Positions 27,001 through 33,695 of a stretch of 38,317 bases of DNA are shown one piece after another. A model generated the notes under the pieces. It saw only the letters and a list, made by a program, of their open reading frames with translations, was not told the DNA's origin and did not search any database. Source of the stretch: a virus; the IMG/VR virus record IMGVR_UViG_3300015366_000306, positions 1 through 38,317 of that record; one strand, written 5' to 3'. Both the position numbers and the translations under genes were made by a program. How positions within the stretch are numbered: position 1 is the stretch's first letter; every line of letters begins with the position of its first letter.

Positions 27001-27660
27001 AGTTTTATTGGCGGCGGCGACACCAATGTAGTGGCATCTTCTTATTACAGTTCAATTGTTGGCGGTCAGCTTAATATGGTGGACACTGCCGACAATTCAG
27101 TTGTAACTGGCGGTCGATTTAATAAAGCTAAAACGCCATATACAGAAGCATTTGGCTTTGGAGCGATTTCATATGCTCCGATGGCATCATTTGATGGCGC
27201 GTTGCCATCACAAGATGTTTTGTCAGGATACAATAATTTCAATTATGTAGATGGCGCACCTACTAACGATTCATGCAATGTCACGCGGTATGTGATGGGT
27301 CTAAGCATTGCGGCTGGGGTCACATATGGACAAACATTTGATGTGCGTGGCGTACTTCTTAACAAACAAGCGGTTTATATCACCTGTACTTTTGTTGGTG
27401 CATATGAAAGCGGCGGCATTACCCAATTTGCAAAATTTAAGCGCGGTGCATTTCTTGCCAATGCCAACACAATTGCTTCAGCCGTAAATCAGGTGATTGA
27501 TACGGATGTGGGTAGCAATTCTGGTTCACCACCGGCAGGAATGGATGCTGAGATTGTATGGGTCAGCGCAAATAGGGTTAAATTCAATTTAACCGGTGCT
27601 GGTTTCAGAACGTATTGGACAATTTATGTAGAAGCGGTCGAAGTTACGAGTGCGTCATAA
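24076..27660 (+). CDS. Long tail fibre / adhesin with tandem repeats and YadA-like head
   Basis: 1194 aa from ATG 24076, behind GAGGAAATAGAA. Residues 1 to about 120 form a docking domain like that of the previous gene. Residues about 138-630 hold about 17 near-tandem repeats of 26-33 residues (core [25 protein letters not shown]), probably a beta-shaft. Next is a fibre connector ([24 protein letters not shown]). Then come about 14 repeats around SxIGGGxxNxI (about 735-1015), the look of trimeric adhesin (YadA-type) heads. A C-terminal knob of about 170 residues follows. It is the likely host-recognition fibre. Confidence 0.88.
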   Translation: MTTLLYANNAQTTLAAPVLSTDTAITLATGTSGAFPQPASGEGFYLTLNDANTGLLSEIVLVTAIVGDVATVERAQQETVAQNWAIGDLASQLYTAGDAAAYVQETAPIIVGTTTISGGTDGNVLVDNGGVVGEIPVVTELVAGTNVTLSGNTGSIVIDAIGAVSKIIAGENIGVNPLEGTGEVTITATAPVIQINAGDNVTVSPESGLGSVTVSATVPVQDVVAGDNVTVTDIDGVFTVNAEIPVTRILAGDNVTLNPTDGLGDVTVSAVVPVTQIVAGSNVTIDPTDGLGVVTISAESAPVTKITAGDNVVVSPSDGLGDVTVSAVVPVTKLVAGTNVTLSPSDGLGEVTISAEVAVAPVTSLIAGTNITLSPSDGLGDVTINADAPPVTKLIAGSHVTLLPTDGLGDVTISADAPPVTKIVAGDNVTVSPSDGLGDVTITAVIPDAPVQQLVAGTNVTLTPTDGLGIVTISAEPAPVTKLVAGDYVVLSPSSGLGDVTIDVVLPDPPITKLIAGTNIDLDPSDGLGEVTISAVPAPVTRIVAGDNVVLDPSSGLGDVTVNAVFVPPVTKLVAGSGIVLSPPNGLGEVTIISVGGGGGGAVNQLIAGQNVALSPEDGIGTVTIAAYAVTEIIASDTPNNGLYLTGGTISDTGTIGLGGTLSDVDLGSQVTGNLPINHLNSGTGASDTTYWRGDGTWATPSGGGGSFIGSAPFILGGENTAFDSPATQLYSAILSGLTNQISCSTSIIGGGSYNLIDVDSFNGTNFIGGGNGNIIEAPFFSDISGFNTIVAGSGNDINGHHNFIGGGFANIILDSSSVIGGGHENYIDQAIYDSPTFGSNTVSGGYQNVILRSLYSTVAGGRENFAGDSTGSVGYVGNFIGGGQGNITTGDYSVVVGGQLNYTSQANYSSVGSGKLNYVDRSSYSFVGGGNTNYITLSDGSFIGSGFNNQINFTGSYSSIAGGQNNNIGFYSNSSFIGGGDTNVVASSYYSSIVGGQLNMVDTADNSVVTGGRFNKAKTPYTEAFGFGAISYAPMASFDGALPSQDVLSGYNNFNYVDGAPTNDSCNVTRYVMGLSIAAGVTYGQTFDVRGVLLNKQAVYITCTFVGAYESGGITQFAKFKRGAFLANANTIASAVNQVIDTDVGSNSGSPPAGMDAEIVWVSANRVKFNLTGAGFRTYWTIYVEAVEVTSAS
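24490..25965 (+). repeat. About 17 degenerate tandem repeats of the fibre shaft
   Basis: Units of roughly 78-99 nt encode variations on [26 protein letters not shown]. The DNA of neighbouring units is similar but not identical, so copies are old or selected at protein level. Units are all in frame. Repeat number may vary between relatives by recombination. Antisense reading frames appear open here only because of repeated codon patterns. Confidence 0.85.
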
Positions 27661-27824
27661 TGCCTATTGATCCAAACAATCCACCTGATCAGGTTTCCAA
27701 TCCAGATGCGGCCATACCCGTATATGTGGTGACGGCGGTATCAGTGCCAAATCCATCGGATCCACCCACGCAGGTTACTATTCCAGCTGGGGCGATTCCG
27801 ATTTACATTGTTCCTCAACCTTGA
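27660..27824 (+). CDS. Short proline-rich tail-tip accessory protein
   Basis: 54 aa, ATG 27660 overlapping the fibre stop (TAATG). It contains the motif NPPDQVSNPDAAIPVYVV, then a second version PSDPPTQVTIPAGAIPIYIV. The same motif begins the next protein. The pattern is common in phage fibre-associated proteins but its role is unknown. It could be a chaperone or attachment peptide for the tail tip. Confidence 0.6.
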   Translation: MPIDPNNPPDQVSNPDAAIPVYVVTAVSVPNPSDPPTQVTIPAGAIPIYIVPQP

Positions 27825-27833
27825 GAAAACGCC

Positions 27834-28250
27834 ATGCCCGTTAATCCATCAAATCCACCGAATCAGATCACCAACCCCAATGCGGCAATTCCCGTCTACA
27901 TTGCTGGCGGTGGATCTTATTCAAGCGTTAATAGTCAGGTTTCTGTTCCGTTTCCTTGGGATTGGGATTCAACCGGATTCAGTATGCAGGCCATTACTGC
28001 ACAAAATGTGGCTTTGCAAATTTCTGCCGATAGCGGCAATCCTACGGATGGGCAGCAAAACATATTCCGTATTCAAGACGCTGGATCACCAGTTCAAATT
28101 ATTTTGGCGCAAGGCTCTCCAAAGAGCTTTGAAATCATTGGCGTGACAGTTCCTGACGTTACCGTTGCCAACAAAATTTTGTACATTGGCTGTATTTATA
28201 ACGCCAACCGCGTGCGTTGGGACGTTGTTGCAGTCAGCGTTGAGGCTTAA
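27834..28250 (+). CDS. Tail-associated protein with AAIPVYI motif
   Basis: 138 aa. Residues 1-25 (NPSNPPNQITNPNAAIPVYIAG) repeat the motif of the previous gene. The remainder is a beta-sandwich-like domain (YSSVNSQVSVPFPWDWDSTG ... VRWDVVAVSVEA) with no enzymatic motif. It is similar in style to the C-terminal knob of the large fibre. Position between fibre and another tail protein suggests a tail-tip accessory. Confidence 0.68.
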   Translation: MPVNPSNPPNQITNPNAAIPVYIAGGGSYSSVNSQVSVPFPWDWDSTGFSMQAITAQNVALQISADSGNPTDGQQNIFRIQDAGSPVQIILAQGSPKSFEIIGVTVPDVTVANKILYIGCIYNANRVRWDVVAVSVEA

Positions 28251-28252
28251 AC

Positions 28253-29341
28253 ATGGCCAGATATTGGGTTGGTGGCGCAGGCACTTGGAACAATCAAACA
28301 ACGCATTGGTCTGCCACTAGCGGCGGTGCAGCTGGTGCTTCAGTGCCTACTTTGAATGATGATGTGATATTTGATCAAAATTCAGGGTCAGGTTCATACG
28401 TCATTACCTTCAGCCCAAACGCCCAAACAACTTGCCGCAATTTCACCATGTCAAATTGCAGCGGCACAATCACCAGCAATCCAAATGGCGTTTTGCAGGT
28501 ATATGGAACTGCGTTTACTTTGGATCCAACTGGAACATTTGATCCAACAAATTACCCGCAAGTGAATTTTAATGGTGCCGCAGGTTGCAGCATTACATGC
28601 TCAAGTCAGTCTTTTGGCAATGTTGCGTTTAACGGTGGAAATTCAGCTGTATATAATTTACTTGATAATTTTCACGCATTTGATTTTTCTTCCCAAATTG
28701 CGGTCAATAGCGGAACCATTAACGCAAACAATCACAATGTCAATGTTGGGCATTGGCGGCATTTGGGAACTGGCACAAAGGTTTTGAACATGGGTTCAGG
28801 TCTTTGGTCATTGTCCGGAAATGCCATTTCCAATCCAAATGTGTGGTTGATGGATCAACACACAACTTTGAACAAAGGCACCGCCAACATCATTTTGACA
28901 AATGACGGAAGCCCAAACAGAACTTTTGCTGGCGGCGGTTTCACGTACAACAAATTGACCATTGGCGCGGCAGCCGGTAATGGAATTTTGACAATACTGG
29001 GTTCCAATACTTTTTCAGAGTTGGCTTCTATAAAAACAGGAAGCCATACTATTATTTTTGGAACCGCTGAATTTAATAATTTTGGTGCGTTCACTGTATC
29101 TGGATCCGCTGGCAACATAGTCACGATACAAAGCAGCAGCGGGACTCAAACCAATTTGGTCAAAACATCCGATTCAGATTATTGGTATGTTGGCGCACAC
29201 AGCATTGATGGAGGCGGCAATACAAACATTGTCTTTACTGCTGGCGCGGGTATCGACTATTTGAACTTCACCAACATTCATGGCTTTCCTGCTGTTCCAC
29301 CGCCTTCAAGCGGTTCTCAATTTCTCATGTTCTTACGATAA
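28253..29341 (+). CDS. Beta-helix tail protein (RYWVGGxGTWN type)
   Basis: 362 aa. The start ARYWVGGAGTWNNQTTHWSA is a hallmark of a family of phage tail/fibre proteins with many short beta repeats. The body shows regular strands (NVAFNGGNSAVYNLLDNFHA; ITSNPNGVLQVYG) expected for a right-handed beta-helix. No catalytic residues can be picked out, so depolymerase activity is not claimed. ATG is 3 nt after the previous stop. Confidence 0.72.
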   Translation: MARYWVGGAGTWNNQTTHWSATSGGAAGASVPTLNDDVIFDQNSGSGSYVITFSPNAQTTCRNFTMSNCSGTITSNPNGVLQVYGTAFTLDPTGTFDPTNYPQVNFNGAAGCSITCSSQSFGNVAFNGGNSAVYNLLDNFHAFDFSSQIAVNSGTINANNHNVNVGHWRHLGTGTKVLNMGSGLWSLSGNAISNPNVWLMDQHTTLNKGTANIILTNDGSPNRTFAGGGFTYNKLTIGAAAGNGILTILGSNTFSELASIKTGSHTIIFGTAEFNNFGAFTVSGSAGNIVTIQSSSGTQTNLVKTSDSDYWYVGAHSIDGGGNTNIVFTAGAGIDYLNFTNIHGFPAVPPPSSGSQFLMFLR

Positions 29342-29352
29342 AGGTATAAATC

Positions 29353-29628
29353 ATGGTTTCATATTCTGTTGATTTTAATGGCAGCGTTCACACGTTCACA
29401 ATTTCCGATGCCGATGCTGCCCGTATCATGACTGCATATCAGGCAATGCTTTCCAAAAGAGGCGCAAACGGCGTTGTGACCGTACCAAATGAATCACAGG
29501 TGATTGAGGCAATTGCCAAAACAACCGTAAATCAATTGATCTTTGCGGCACAGCGATATGAGCAGCAGGAGGCCGCAAAAGCGGCTGCTGCAACAGTGCA
29601 GCCAATAACCATCACCCCAGCCACTTGA
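29353..29628 (+). CDS. Hypothetical protein before the lysis genes
   Basis: 91 aa, mostly helical after a short beta start (VSYSVDFNGSVHTFTISDADAARI), ending in an Ala/Gln-rich and Thr/Pro-rich tail. It sits between the last tail gene and the membrane/lysis genes. Small proteins of this shape are frequent at this place in phages; function unknown. Ribosome site is AAAGGTATAAATC before ATG. Confidence 0.68.
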   Translation: MVSYSVDFNGSVHTFTISDADAARIMTAYQAMLSKRGANGVVTVPNESQVIEAIAKTTVNQLIFAAQRYEQQEAAKAAAATVQPITITPAT

Positions 29629-29709
29629 TGAAAGAATCCAAATCACCGGCTGGATCTTGATGCGTTCCCCGACTAGCGGATGGATCTGGCCGGTGGTGAG
29701 GTTAAAATT

Positions 29710-29925
29710 ATGTTTCAATTGTCAGATTTGCATTTTGTTTGGGGCATCGCCATAGGGTTGCTTGGCGTTGTGTACAAATTGGTTTTGACCCGTGTGGAAC
29801 AATCTGAACGGCACATAAACAAAATTTTTGAAAAGTTAGAAGAGCAATTCAAGCAACACAGTACGCGGCACATAGAATTGTTGACTGCGTTACATGATGG
29901 TTTGTCTCACAAGCAGGACAAATGA
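29710..29925 (+). CDS. Membrane protein with coiled coil, lysis region (holin or spanin-like)
   Basis: 71 aa from ATG 29710 after GGTGAGGTTAAAATT; an earlier in-frame ATG has no ribosome site. A hydrophobic segment (HFVWGIAIGLLGVVYKLV, about 8-25) is followed by a charged coiled coil (VEQSERHINKIFEKLEEQF). A single N-terminal transmembrane segment with a soluble helix fits an i-spanin-like or accessory holin role. It precedes the endolysin gene and nearly touches it, so it belongs to the lysis cassette. Confidence 0.65.
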   Translation: MFQLSDLHFVWGIAIGLLGVVYKLVLTRVEQSERHINKIFEKLEEQFKQHSTRHIELLTALHDGLSHKQDK

Positions 29926-29926
29926 C

Positions 29927-30367
29927 ATGCAGATAACAGAACATTTTAGCCTAGAGGAAATGACGTTTTCAGAGGCGGCATTGCGCAATGGCTGGGACAA
30001 CACGCCAAATGCACACCAATTCAGCAATTTAACCAGAACGGCTGAATTGCTGGAAAAAGTCAGGGGAATACTGAATGCGCCTATTATTGTAAACAGCGCA
30101 TTTAGAAATCAACAGGTCAATGCAGCGGTTGGCGGTAAATCAACCAGCCAGCACCGTAATGGTTGCGCTGCCGACATTAAGGTTCACGGCATGACTCCGG
30201 ATCAGGTTTGCATGAAAATCCTGCAAAGCGGCATTTTATTTGATCAGCTGATCAGGGAATTCAACAGCTGGACTCATATCAGCGTGCCTGAAGAGCAGGA
30301 CGGGATCTGGAGAAAGCAGGCACTGATCATTGACAGCACCGGCACACGGCCATTTATTTGGAAATGA
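29927..30367 (+). CDS. Endolysin, peptidase M15 family
   Basis: A 146-aa peptidoglycan peptidase of the D-Ala-D-Ala carboxypeptidase-like M15 group. The zinc motif is SQHRNGCAADI (H76, D83) and the third ligand H117 lies in WTHIS. SAFRN (57-61) is the family's conserved turn. No signal peptide is present, so a holin is needed for release. ATG 29927 is chosen because upstream codons lie inside the previous gene and the conserved domain starts here (ITEHFSLEEMTFS). Length is typical of single-domain phage endolysins. Confidence 0.88.
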   Translation: MQITEHFSLEEMTFSEAALRNGWDNTPNAHQFSNLTRTAELLEKVRGILNAPIIVNSAFRNQQVNAAVGGKSTSQHRNGCAADIKVHGMTPDQVCMKILQSGILFDQLIREFNSWTHISVPEEQDGIWRKQALIIDSTGTRPFIWK

Positions 30368-30409
30368 ATCCTGATGGTGGGTTTCACCATTGCTTGTGAG
30401 GTAGATACG

Positions 30410-30589
30410 ATGAACTTTGAAATTGCGCTGGGGTTATTCCGTCACGTTTTGACCATTGTGGGCGGCTATTACGTTTCCCAAGGCAAGCTGGATGCATCCA
30501 GCGTGGACACTATTGTGGGCGGCGTTTCTATGCTGATTGGCACCGTTTGGAGCGTGCAGCACAAGGTTTCTATCAACAGCGGAAATTGA
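30410..30589 (+). CDS. Probable holin (two transmembrane segments)
   Basis: 59 aa with two hydrophobic segments (about 6-22, FRHVLTIVGGYYVSQG, and about 32-50, VDTIVGGVSMLIGTVW) and a polar tail. Both ends would lie on the same side of the membrane, as in class II holins. ATG 30410 follows GAGGTAGATAC. The gene is last in the rightward late block and directly after the endolysin. Confidence 0.68.
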   Translation: MNFEIALGLFRHVLTIVGGYYVSQGKLDASSVDTIVGGVSMLIGTVWSVQHKVSINSGN

Positions 30590-30592
30590 TGA

Positions 30593-30712
30593 TCAATTGC
30601 CGTGGTCTTCTGGATCACGGCAATCATCCAGATCATTAAATCCAAGGAACTTACAAATCAAATAAACTGCTGCACAATACAACAATCCGTATCCCAGTAA
30701 CTTTTCCACCAT
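30593..30712 (-). CDS. Small membrane protein, leftward early block
   Basis: 39 aa with one hydrophobic segment (LLGYGLLYCAAVYLICKFLGF) and an acidic tail (DLDDCRDPEDHGN). GGAGAAAGAAAA precedes the ATG, a strong site. It ends 3 nt from the stop of the holin gene, so the late and early blocks converge here. It could be a superinfection or lysis-control peptide; not determinable. Confidence 0.58.
   Translation of the reverse strand: MVEKLLGYGLLYCAAVYLICKFLGFNDLDDCRDPEDHGN
30597..30623. terminator. Hairpin at the convergent gene junction
   Basis: TTGCCGTG (30597-30604) and CACGGCAA (30616-30623) form a perfect 8-bp stem with an 11-nt loop; an outer GATG/CATC pair could extend it with a bulge. 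It lies between converging operons, where a bidirectional terminator is expected. No T-run follows on either strand, so it is a weak terminator candidate. Confidence 0.35.
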
Positions 30713-30771
30713 TTTTCTTTCTCCAGCAATCGGCGCAAATAAATCGCCTGTTGTTTGCGTGGCCGCCCCAT
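30658..30771 (-). CDS. Possible tiny basic protein overlapping the membrane protein gene
   Basis: 37 aa, MGRPRKQQAIYLRRLLEKEK followed by a Trp-rich end (WWKSYWD). The basic start looks like a real phage peptide, but it overlaps the 39-aa membrane gene in another frame and has no strong ribosome site. A four-codon frame ending TGA just upstream could allow re-initiation. Uncertain. Confidence 0.35.
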   Translation of the reverse strand: MGRPRKQQAIYLRRLLEKEKWWKSYWDTDCCIVQQFI

Positions 30772-30804
30772 ATTTCACGGTGCTGACCACATACGCTGCA
30801 ACGT

Positions 30805-30972
30805 CTAGTGATTACCACGGTCAATGGTGCTGATCAGTAAACTTTCGGCAGATGCTTCCAATTTGATTTCCTCTTCAGCTGGTTGGCCAAAGGCTTCCGC
30901 AATTTTTCTGTCAACAACGGCATGGATCCATTGTTTGAATAAATCAAATTCATTCTGATCTTGATTGCTCAT
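30805..30972 (-). CDS. Small acidic phage protein
   Basis: 55 aa (starts MSNQDQNEFDLFKQWIHAVV). It is helical, acidic and has no cysteine or membrane segment. ATG 30972 follows GGAATCACT. It lies in the leftward early block downstream of the palindromic promoter at 31.45 kb. Its pattern (WxHxVVDRKIAEAFG) suggests a short helical adaptor, but no family is recognised. Confidence 0.6.
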   Translation of the reverse strand: MSNQDQNEFDLFKQWIHAVVDRKIAEAFGQPAEEEIKLEASAESLLISTIDRGNH

Positions 30973-30984
30973 AGTGATTCCAAA

Positions 30985-31203
30985 TTAAAATAATGGATGC
31001 CCGTAGCTAAACCGTGCCGGAATCACTCCAGCTTTGCGCCTTCTGGCGTTGACATGGTGAACTGCCAGCCGTGCAATTTCAATACCCTGCTGTTTCATAA
31101 CCGATTCCGCTGCCCAAATTACGGGCAACGGATCCGCTACCAGCACGCCACATTCATATTTGTTATGCAACTCATTGACCACCGGATTATTGGCTAGGCT
31201 CAT
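30985..31203 (-). CDS. Hypothetical early protein
   Basis: 72 aa from ATG 31203, behind GGGGTAATGCA. It is basic at the C-terminus (HHVNARRRKAGVIPARFSYG) and contains a helix AESVMKQQGIEIARLAV. It may bind nucleic acid, but no motif proves this. The upstream gene ends 4 nt before its start, so both are in one transcript. Confidence 0.64.
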   Translation of the reverse strand: MSLANNPVVNELHNKYECGVLVADPLPVIWAAESVMKQQGIEIARLAVHHVNARRRKAGVIPARFSYGHPLF

Positions 31204-31207
31204 TGCA

Positions 31208-31417
31208 TTACCCCAGTACATTTATGAATGCCAGATATTCTGGTTCAGGGATTTTTTCTTCCAAGACATTTGAAGCCAAAAAGAAAATCATTCCAGAACC
31301 CAGCTGATTGCTTTTGTATGCCAGCTGAACAATTTCTTTCAGCTTTGGGATACTTAACCCGTTCAACATAAACAGGATTTTTTCTTGATTCTGTTTTTTT
31401 TCTGCATTTGCATTCAT
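31208..31417 (-). CDS. Hypothetical helical early protein
   Basis: 69 aa, charged N-terminus (NANAEKKQNQEKILF) and helices (PKLKEIVQLAYKSNQL). The ribosome site GGAGAATTATC is strong. It is the first gene after the palindromic promoter element at 31453-31488 and heads a small leftward operon running to 30593. Function unknown. Confidence 0.65.
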   Translation of the reverse strand: MNANAEKKQNQEKILFMLNGLSIPKLKEIVQLAYKSNQLGSGMIFFLASNVLEEKIPEPEYLAFINVLG

Positions 31418-31452
31418 GATAATTCTCCGTGAGTGATGATTTCGCCTTCAGA

Positions 31453-31488
31453 AGTATTACAACACACAATCCAATGTGTTGCAATACT
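31453..31488 (-). promoter_or_regulatory. Palindromic promoter/operator element (copy 1)
   Basis: A near-perfect palindrome: AGTATTACAACACA on one side and TGTGTTGCAATACT on the other, 8 nt apart. Read leftward it gives TTGCAA-17 nt-TAATAC, a plausible sigma-70 promoter for the operon starting at 31417. The overlap of promoter and symmetry suggests repressor or activator control. The same element precedes other early genes. Confidence 0.65.
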
Positions 31489-31494
31489 TTTGTT

Positions 31495-31707
31495 TCAACT
31501 TGGTTGTTGATTTTTCAATGCAAGCATTCTGTTTTTTGAATTATTTCTGCACACAATTAAAATCATTAAAACGGCACTGTCTATTTCAACTTCTCTTTGA
31601 ACCAACTTACCGGCGGCACAAAGCAGTTCTTTATGTAAATCCGCTTCAGACAATTCTGCAAACTTTTGCCAGCTTGCCTTGAAAAGATCTTCTTTTTCAT
31701 CTTGCAT
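31495..31707 (-). CDS. Hypothetical helical early protein
   Basis: 70 aa (MQDEKEDLFKASWQKFAELS ...), helical and charged, with one LMILIVCR stretch. The ribosome site GAGGAAAAATC is strong, and the palindromic element copy 2 lies about 35-65 nt upstream. Function unknown; no domain recognised. Confidence 0.66.
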   Translation of the reverse strand: MQDEKEDLFKASWQKFAELSEADLHKELLCAAGKLVQREVEIDSAVLMILIVCRNNSKNRMLALKNQQPS

Positions 31708-31742
31708 GATTTTTCCTCTTGAGTGATAAATGAACTGTCAAA

Positions 31743-31774
31743 AGTATTAGAACATGTCTTGTGTTTTGGTGCAA
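31743..31774 (-). promoter_or_regulatory. Promoter/operator element (copy 2, one half degenerate)
   Basis: Reading leftward: TTGCAC-19 nt-TAATACTTTTG. The half-site TGTTCTAATACTT is identical to copies 4 and 6; the other half is degenerate. It overlaps the end of the 56-aa gene and lies before the 70-aa gene at 31707, whose leader ATCACTCAAGAGG resembles leaders of the other copies. Confidence 0.55.
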
Positions 31775-31917
31775 CGGTCATTTTGCAAAAGCGGTGGAAT
31801 TTCTATGACTTTTTTTATTTCATCATTGGTTGTGGTGTATCCAGCTGACTCCAACGCTTTCTGAACGTCATTAAAAAATTTTGCTGATACGCTGATTAAA
31901 ATTGGATCCTGATTCAT
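31747..31917 (-). CDS. Short early protein, unknown
   Basis: 56 aa, start MNQDPILISVSAKFFNDVQK; helical with a basic end (NDRCTKTQDMF). It follows the Ref-like nuclease gene after 3 nt, so it is likely translated from the replication transcript. The ribosome site (AGGTGAAAT) is moderate. The final codons overlap the copy 2 promoter element. Confidence 0.6.
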   Translation of the reverse strand: MNQDPILISVSAKFFNDVQKALESAGYTTTNDEIKKVIEIPPLLQNDRCTKTQDMF

Positions 31918-31920
31918 ATT

Positions 31921-32196
31921 TCACCTGTTGTTTGACAATAAATTTTGTGTGGTTTCCAAAAGGTCTTCTTCGGTTAGCCCATAGCGGGAAACAAACGCTT
32001 TTCTGCCCAACCCGTGGACTCCGGTGGATCCACGGTGATGTTCAGGGCAAAGCGGGATGATTGGTGACTTTGCCCTGACTGCGCCAAATCGCCTGAGATG
32101 ATGAATTTCGGCTGGGGTGCTACCGTACCCAAGGGTGCGGCACAAAACGCAACCCAGCGCGGCGGTATCTGATAGCAGGCGGGTTTTTTTGGTCAT
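31921..32196 (-). CDS. Ref-like RecA-dependent nuclease / HNH-type protein
   Basis: 91 aa from ATG 32196, which overlaps the stop of the P-like gene (ATGA). The pattern is CVLCR, EIHHLRRFGAVRAKSPIIPLC in pieces, PEHHRGSTGVHGLG and YGLTEEDLL. This is the signature of the P1 Ref family (HNH-like fold with a Zn knuckle), which cuts DNA at RecA D-loops. The role is likely recombination or Holliday-type processing during phage replication. Good match by pattern; activity not shown. Confidence 0.75.
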   Translation of the reverse strand: MTKKTRLLSDTAALGCVLCRTLGYGSTPAEIHHLRRFGAVRAKSPIIPLCPEHHRGSTGVHGLGRKAFVSRYGLTEEDLLETTQNLLSNNR

Positions 32197-32702
32197 CTGT
32201 CGGCCATTTTGTAGGTAACCCTGTCCCATGCTGCAAACATGGCTGTTTTTATGTCAGCACCGGTCAATGATGGATCTTCTTGCATCATTTGCTGAAAATC
32301 GACCACCAGCCGGTTTTTCTCACGGATGCACTCTTCCAGCTGAACTGCGGTGACTTTGTTTGTCCAGCAATAGGCCAGCAGGCAACGCTGTGCATGGGCA
32401 TAGACTGGATCCGCATATTCTGGACGCGGCAACGCTGGCCGCTGAACTTCAGGCGGCGTGTCTTCATCAGCGTATTTACAAGCAGCCACAAACTGCGGCA
32501 ACGTGGGCGGCGTAGCACCGCCTTTGAACAATAGCTTGCGCAAACCGCGCTGCAATTCAAAATCCTTGAAGCCATTGATGGCTGCCTTCCACATTTGGGG
32601 TGGAACGTCCCCATAATTTGCAATGAACTTGCTGCCGTACATTTCAGCCAAACTTGTCCAAATTTCCACCGATTTGTCTCTGGGTGCTGACCACTCGCCC
32701 AT
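32193..32702 (-). CDS. Replication protein P-like helicase loader
   Basis: 169 aa from ATG 32702 (MGEWSAPRDKSVEIWTSLAE), chosen because GGGAG lies 7 nt upstream; a second ATG 6 nt earlier is too close to it. The sequence AEMYGSKFIANYGDVPPQMWKAA and GGATPPTLPQFVAACK follow the lambda P / phage replication P family (LxxxYGxxFxxxYG, PPTLPEF). Such proteins load the host DnaB helicase at the origin. It overlaps the end of the O-like gene by about 60 nt. Confidence 0.72.
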   Translation of the reverse strand: MGEWSAPRDKSVEIWTSLAEMYGSKFIANYGDVPPQMWKAAINGFKDFELQRGLRKLLFKGGATPPTLPQFVAACKYADEDTPPEVQRPALPRPEYADPVYAHAQRCLLAYCWTNKVTAVQLEECIREKNRLVVDFQQMMQEDPSLTGADIKTAMFAAWDRVTYKMADR

Positions 32703-33582
32703 CTTCATTCTCCCGATTTTGATTTGCCAACCGTACACGATCAATTGCCGAAACCTGTCTAACGTCCTGAACCTGATTGGGTGCTGTCCACGGTTCTTTG
32801 AACCCAGCATTACGGCCAAGGAACGTGGCCGCCTGCTGCACAAACTCTGTCCCAACCTTGCCGGTTACCCGCATGAATTGGGCGTACCGGCTGACACCGG
32901 CCATGATTTCTTCATGGGTCACCCCGCTGGCAAGCTGGGCGTGATATGCCCGTTCCGCATCTTTCCACCGCTGGCCGCCGCCGCGTTGTGGGTACGCCAT
33001 CCGGATTTCTTCAAACCTACTGGCCAATTCATCCGCTTTTTGTTCCCGCTCACGCTTGGCGTGTGCGCTCTTAAATTCTTTCTTCTTCTTTTCTGCATCT
33101 GCATCTGCATCTGCATCTGCTATGTGTGATGTTACGTCACTGTCACGTAACGTCACGGCGTTACGCCTACGTTCACGCATCCGTCTTTGGCGTTCTGCTG
33201 CTGTATGGTCGCGGTCACGGTATCGAAAGTAATTCAGGACGATGAAACCGCCATTGATGCGAACCAGCCGCCTTCCGTCATAGTCTTCTGAGCGGGACTC
33301 AGGATCTGGATTCCCCAACCTTTCCAAGGCGGCCATGCCGGTTTCCTGATCCAGCAGCGCACGATTGACTATGCCAATGCCTGCTGCACGCACGAACCCG
33401 TACCAACCCACTGGCACCATGAACCCTGAAGGCTCAATAGCGCGAACCTGAAGGGCTTCAGCCGGTTCCGTCAGTTCAAACGGTTCTGCCATGAGCAGTG
33501 CGGTGATAAACATTTCACGCACTGGCCGGTCAACCCACAAGGTTGAATCCAGCACGCCCGTATCTAATTTCACAAATGCCAT
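32644..33582 (-). CDS. Replication initiator, O-like
   Basis: 312 aa. The N-terminus (FVKLDTGVLDSTLWVDRPVREMF) resembles phage replication initiators that carry a winged-helix DNA-binding domain. The middle is basic (AERQRRMRERRRN) with an ADADADADAEKKKK linker from a hexanucleotide repeat. The C-terminal part (MAYPQRGGGQRWKDAERAYHAQL) resembles replication-protein helicase-interacting domains. A sigma-70 promoter lies 30-60 nt upstream and GGTGAATTT precedes ATG. The P-like gene follows, as O/P in lambda. Confidence 0.75.
   Translation of the reverse strand: MAFVKLDTGVLDSTLWVDRPVREMFITALLMAEPFELTEPAEALQVRAIEPSGFMVPVGWYGFVRAAGIGIVNRALLDQETGMAALERLGNPDPESRSEDYDGRRLVRINGGFIVLNYFRYRDRDHTAAERQRRMRERRRNAVTLRDSDVTSHIADADADADAEKKKKEFKSAHAKREREQKADELASRFEEIRMAYPQRGGGQRWKDAERAYHAQLASGVTHEEIMAGVSRYAQFMRVTGKVGTEFVQQAATFLGRNAGFKEPWTAPNQVQDVRQVSAIDRVRLANQNRENEDGRVVSTQRQIGGNLDKFG
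33093..33120. repeat. Hexanucleotide microsatellite (CTGCAT)n in the initiator gene
   Basis: CTGCAT repeats four full times plus CTGC over 28 nt. On the coding (reverse) strand it is GCAGAT and encodes alternating Ala-Asp between the basic region and the Lys/Glu run. Six-nt units keep the frame, so slippage would only change linker length. Confidence 0.85.
33131..33163. other. Candidate origin repeats inside the initiator gene
   Basis: GTTACGT (33131-33137) and ACGTAAC (33145-33151) are inverted 7-mers. GTCACGGCGTTA at 33152-33163 recurs at 33607-33618 in the promoter region. Clustered symmetric and direct repeats inside an initiator gene are as in lambda O. No DnaA box was noticed. Candidate only. 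Confidence 0.35.
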
Positions 33583-33614
33583 AAATTCACCGTTACACGT
33601 TACGCTGTCACGGC

Positions 33615-33644
33615 GTTATATCGTGACTGGTTTAATTCTGTCAA
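33615..33644 (-). promoter_or_regulatory. Sigma-70-like promoter of the replication genes
   Basis: On the reverse strand TTGACA (33639-33644), an 18-nt spacer and TATAAC (33615-33620), about 35 nt before the initiator start. A perfect -35. It overlaps GTCACGGCGTTA (33607-33618), which also occurs inside the initiator gene, suggesting autoregulation. Confidence 0.68.
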
Positions 33645-33695
33645 CTGTCGCTGGAAAACTCAACCAAAAATTTAAGCCTGAGTTTCTTTGACAAC

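Noticed and set aside
23256-29341. Diversity-generating retroelement acting on the tail-tip genes
   Set aside because: No reverse transcriptase gene and no template/variable repeat pair with adenine-specific differences were seen.
28253-29341. Polysaccharide depolymerase call for the beta-helix tail protein
   Set aside because: The beta-helix look is there but no catalytic acidic cluster or known lyase/hydrolase motif could be identified, so only a structural call is made.
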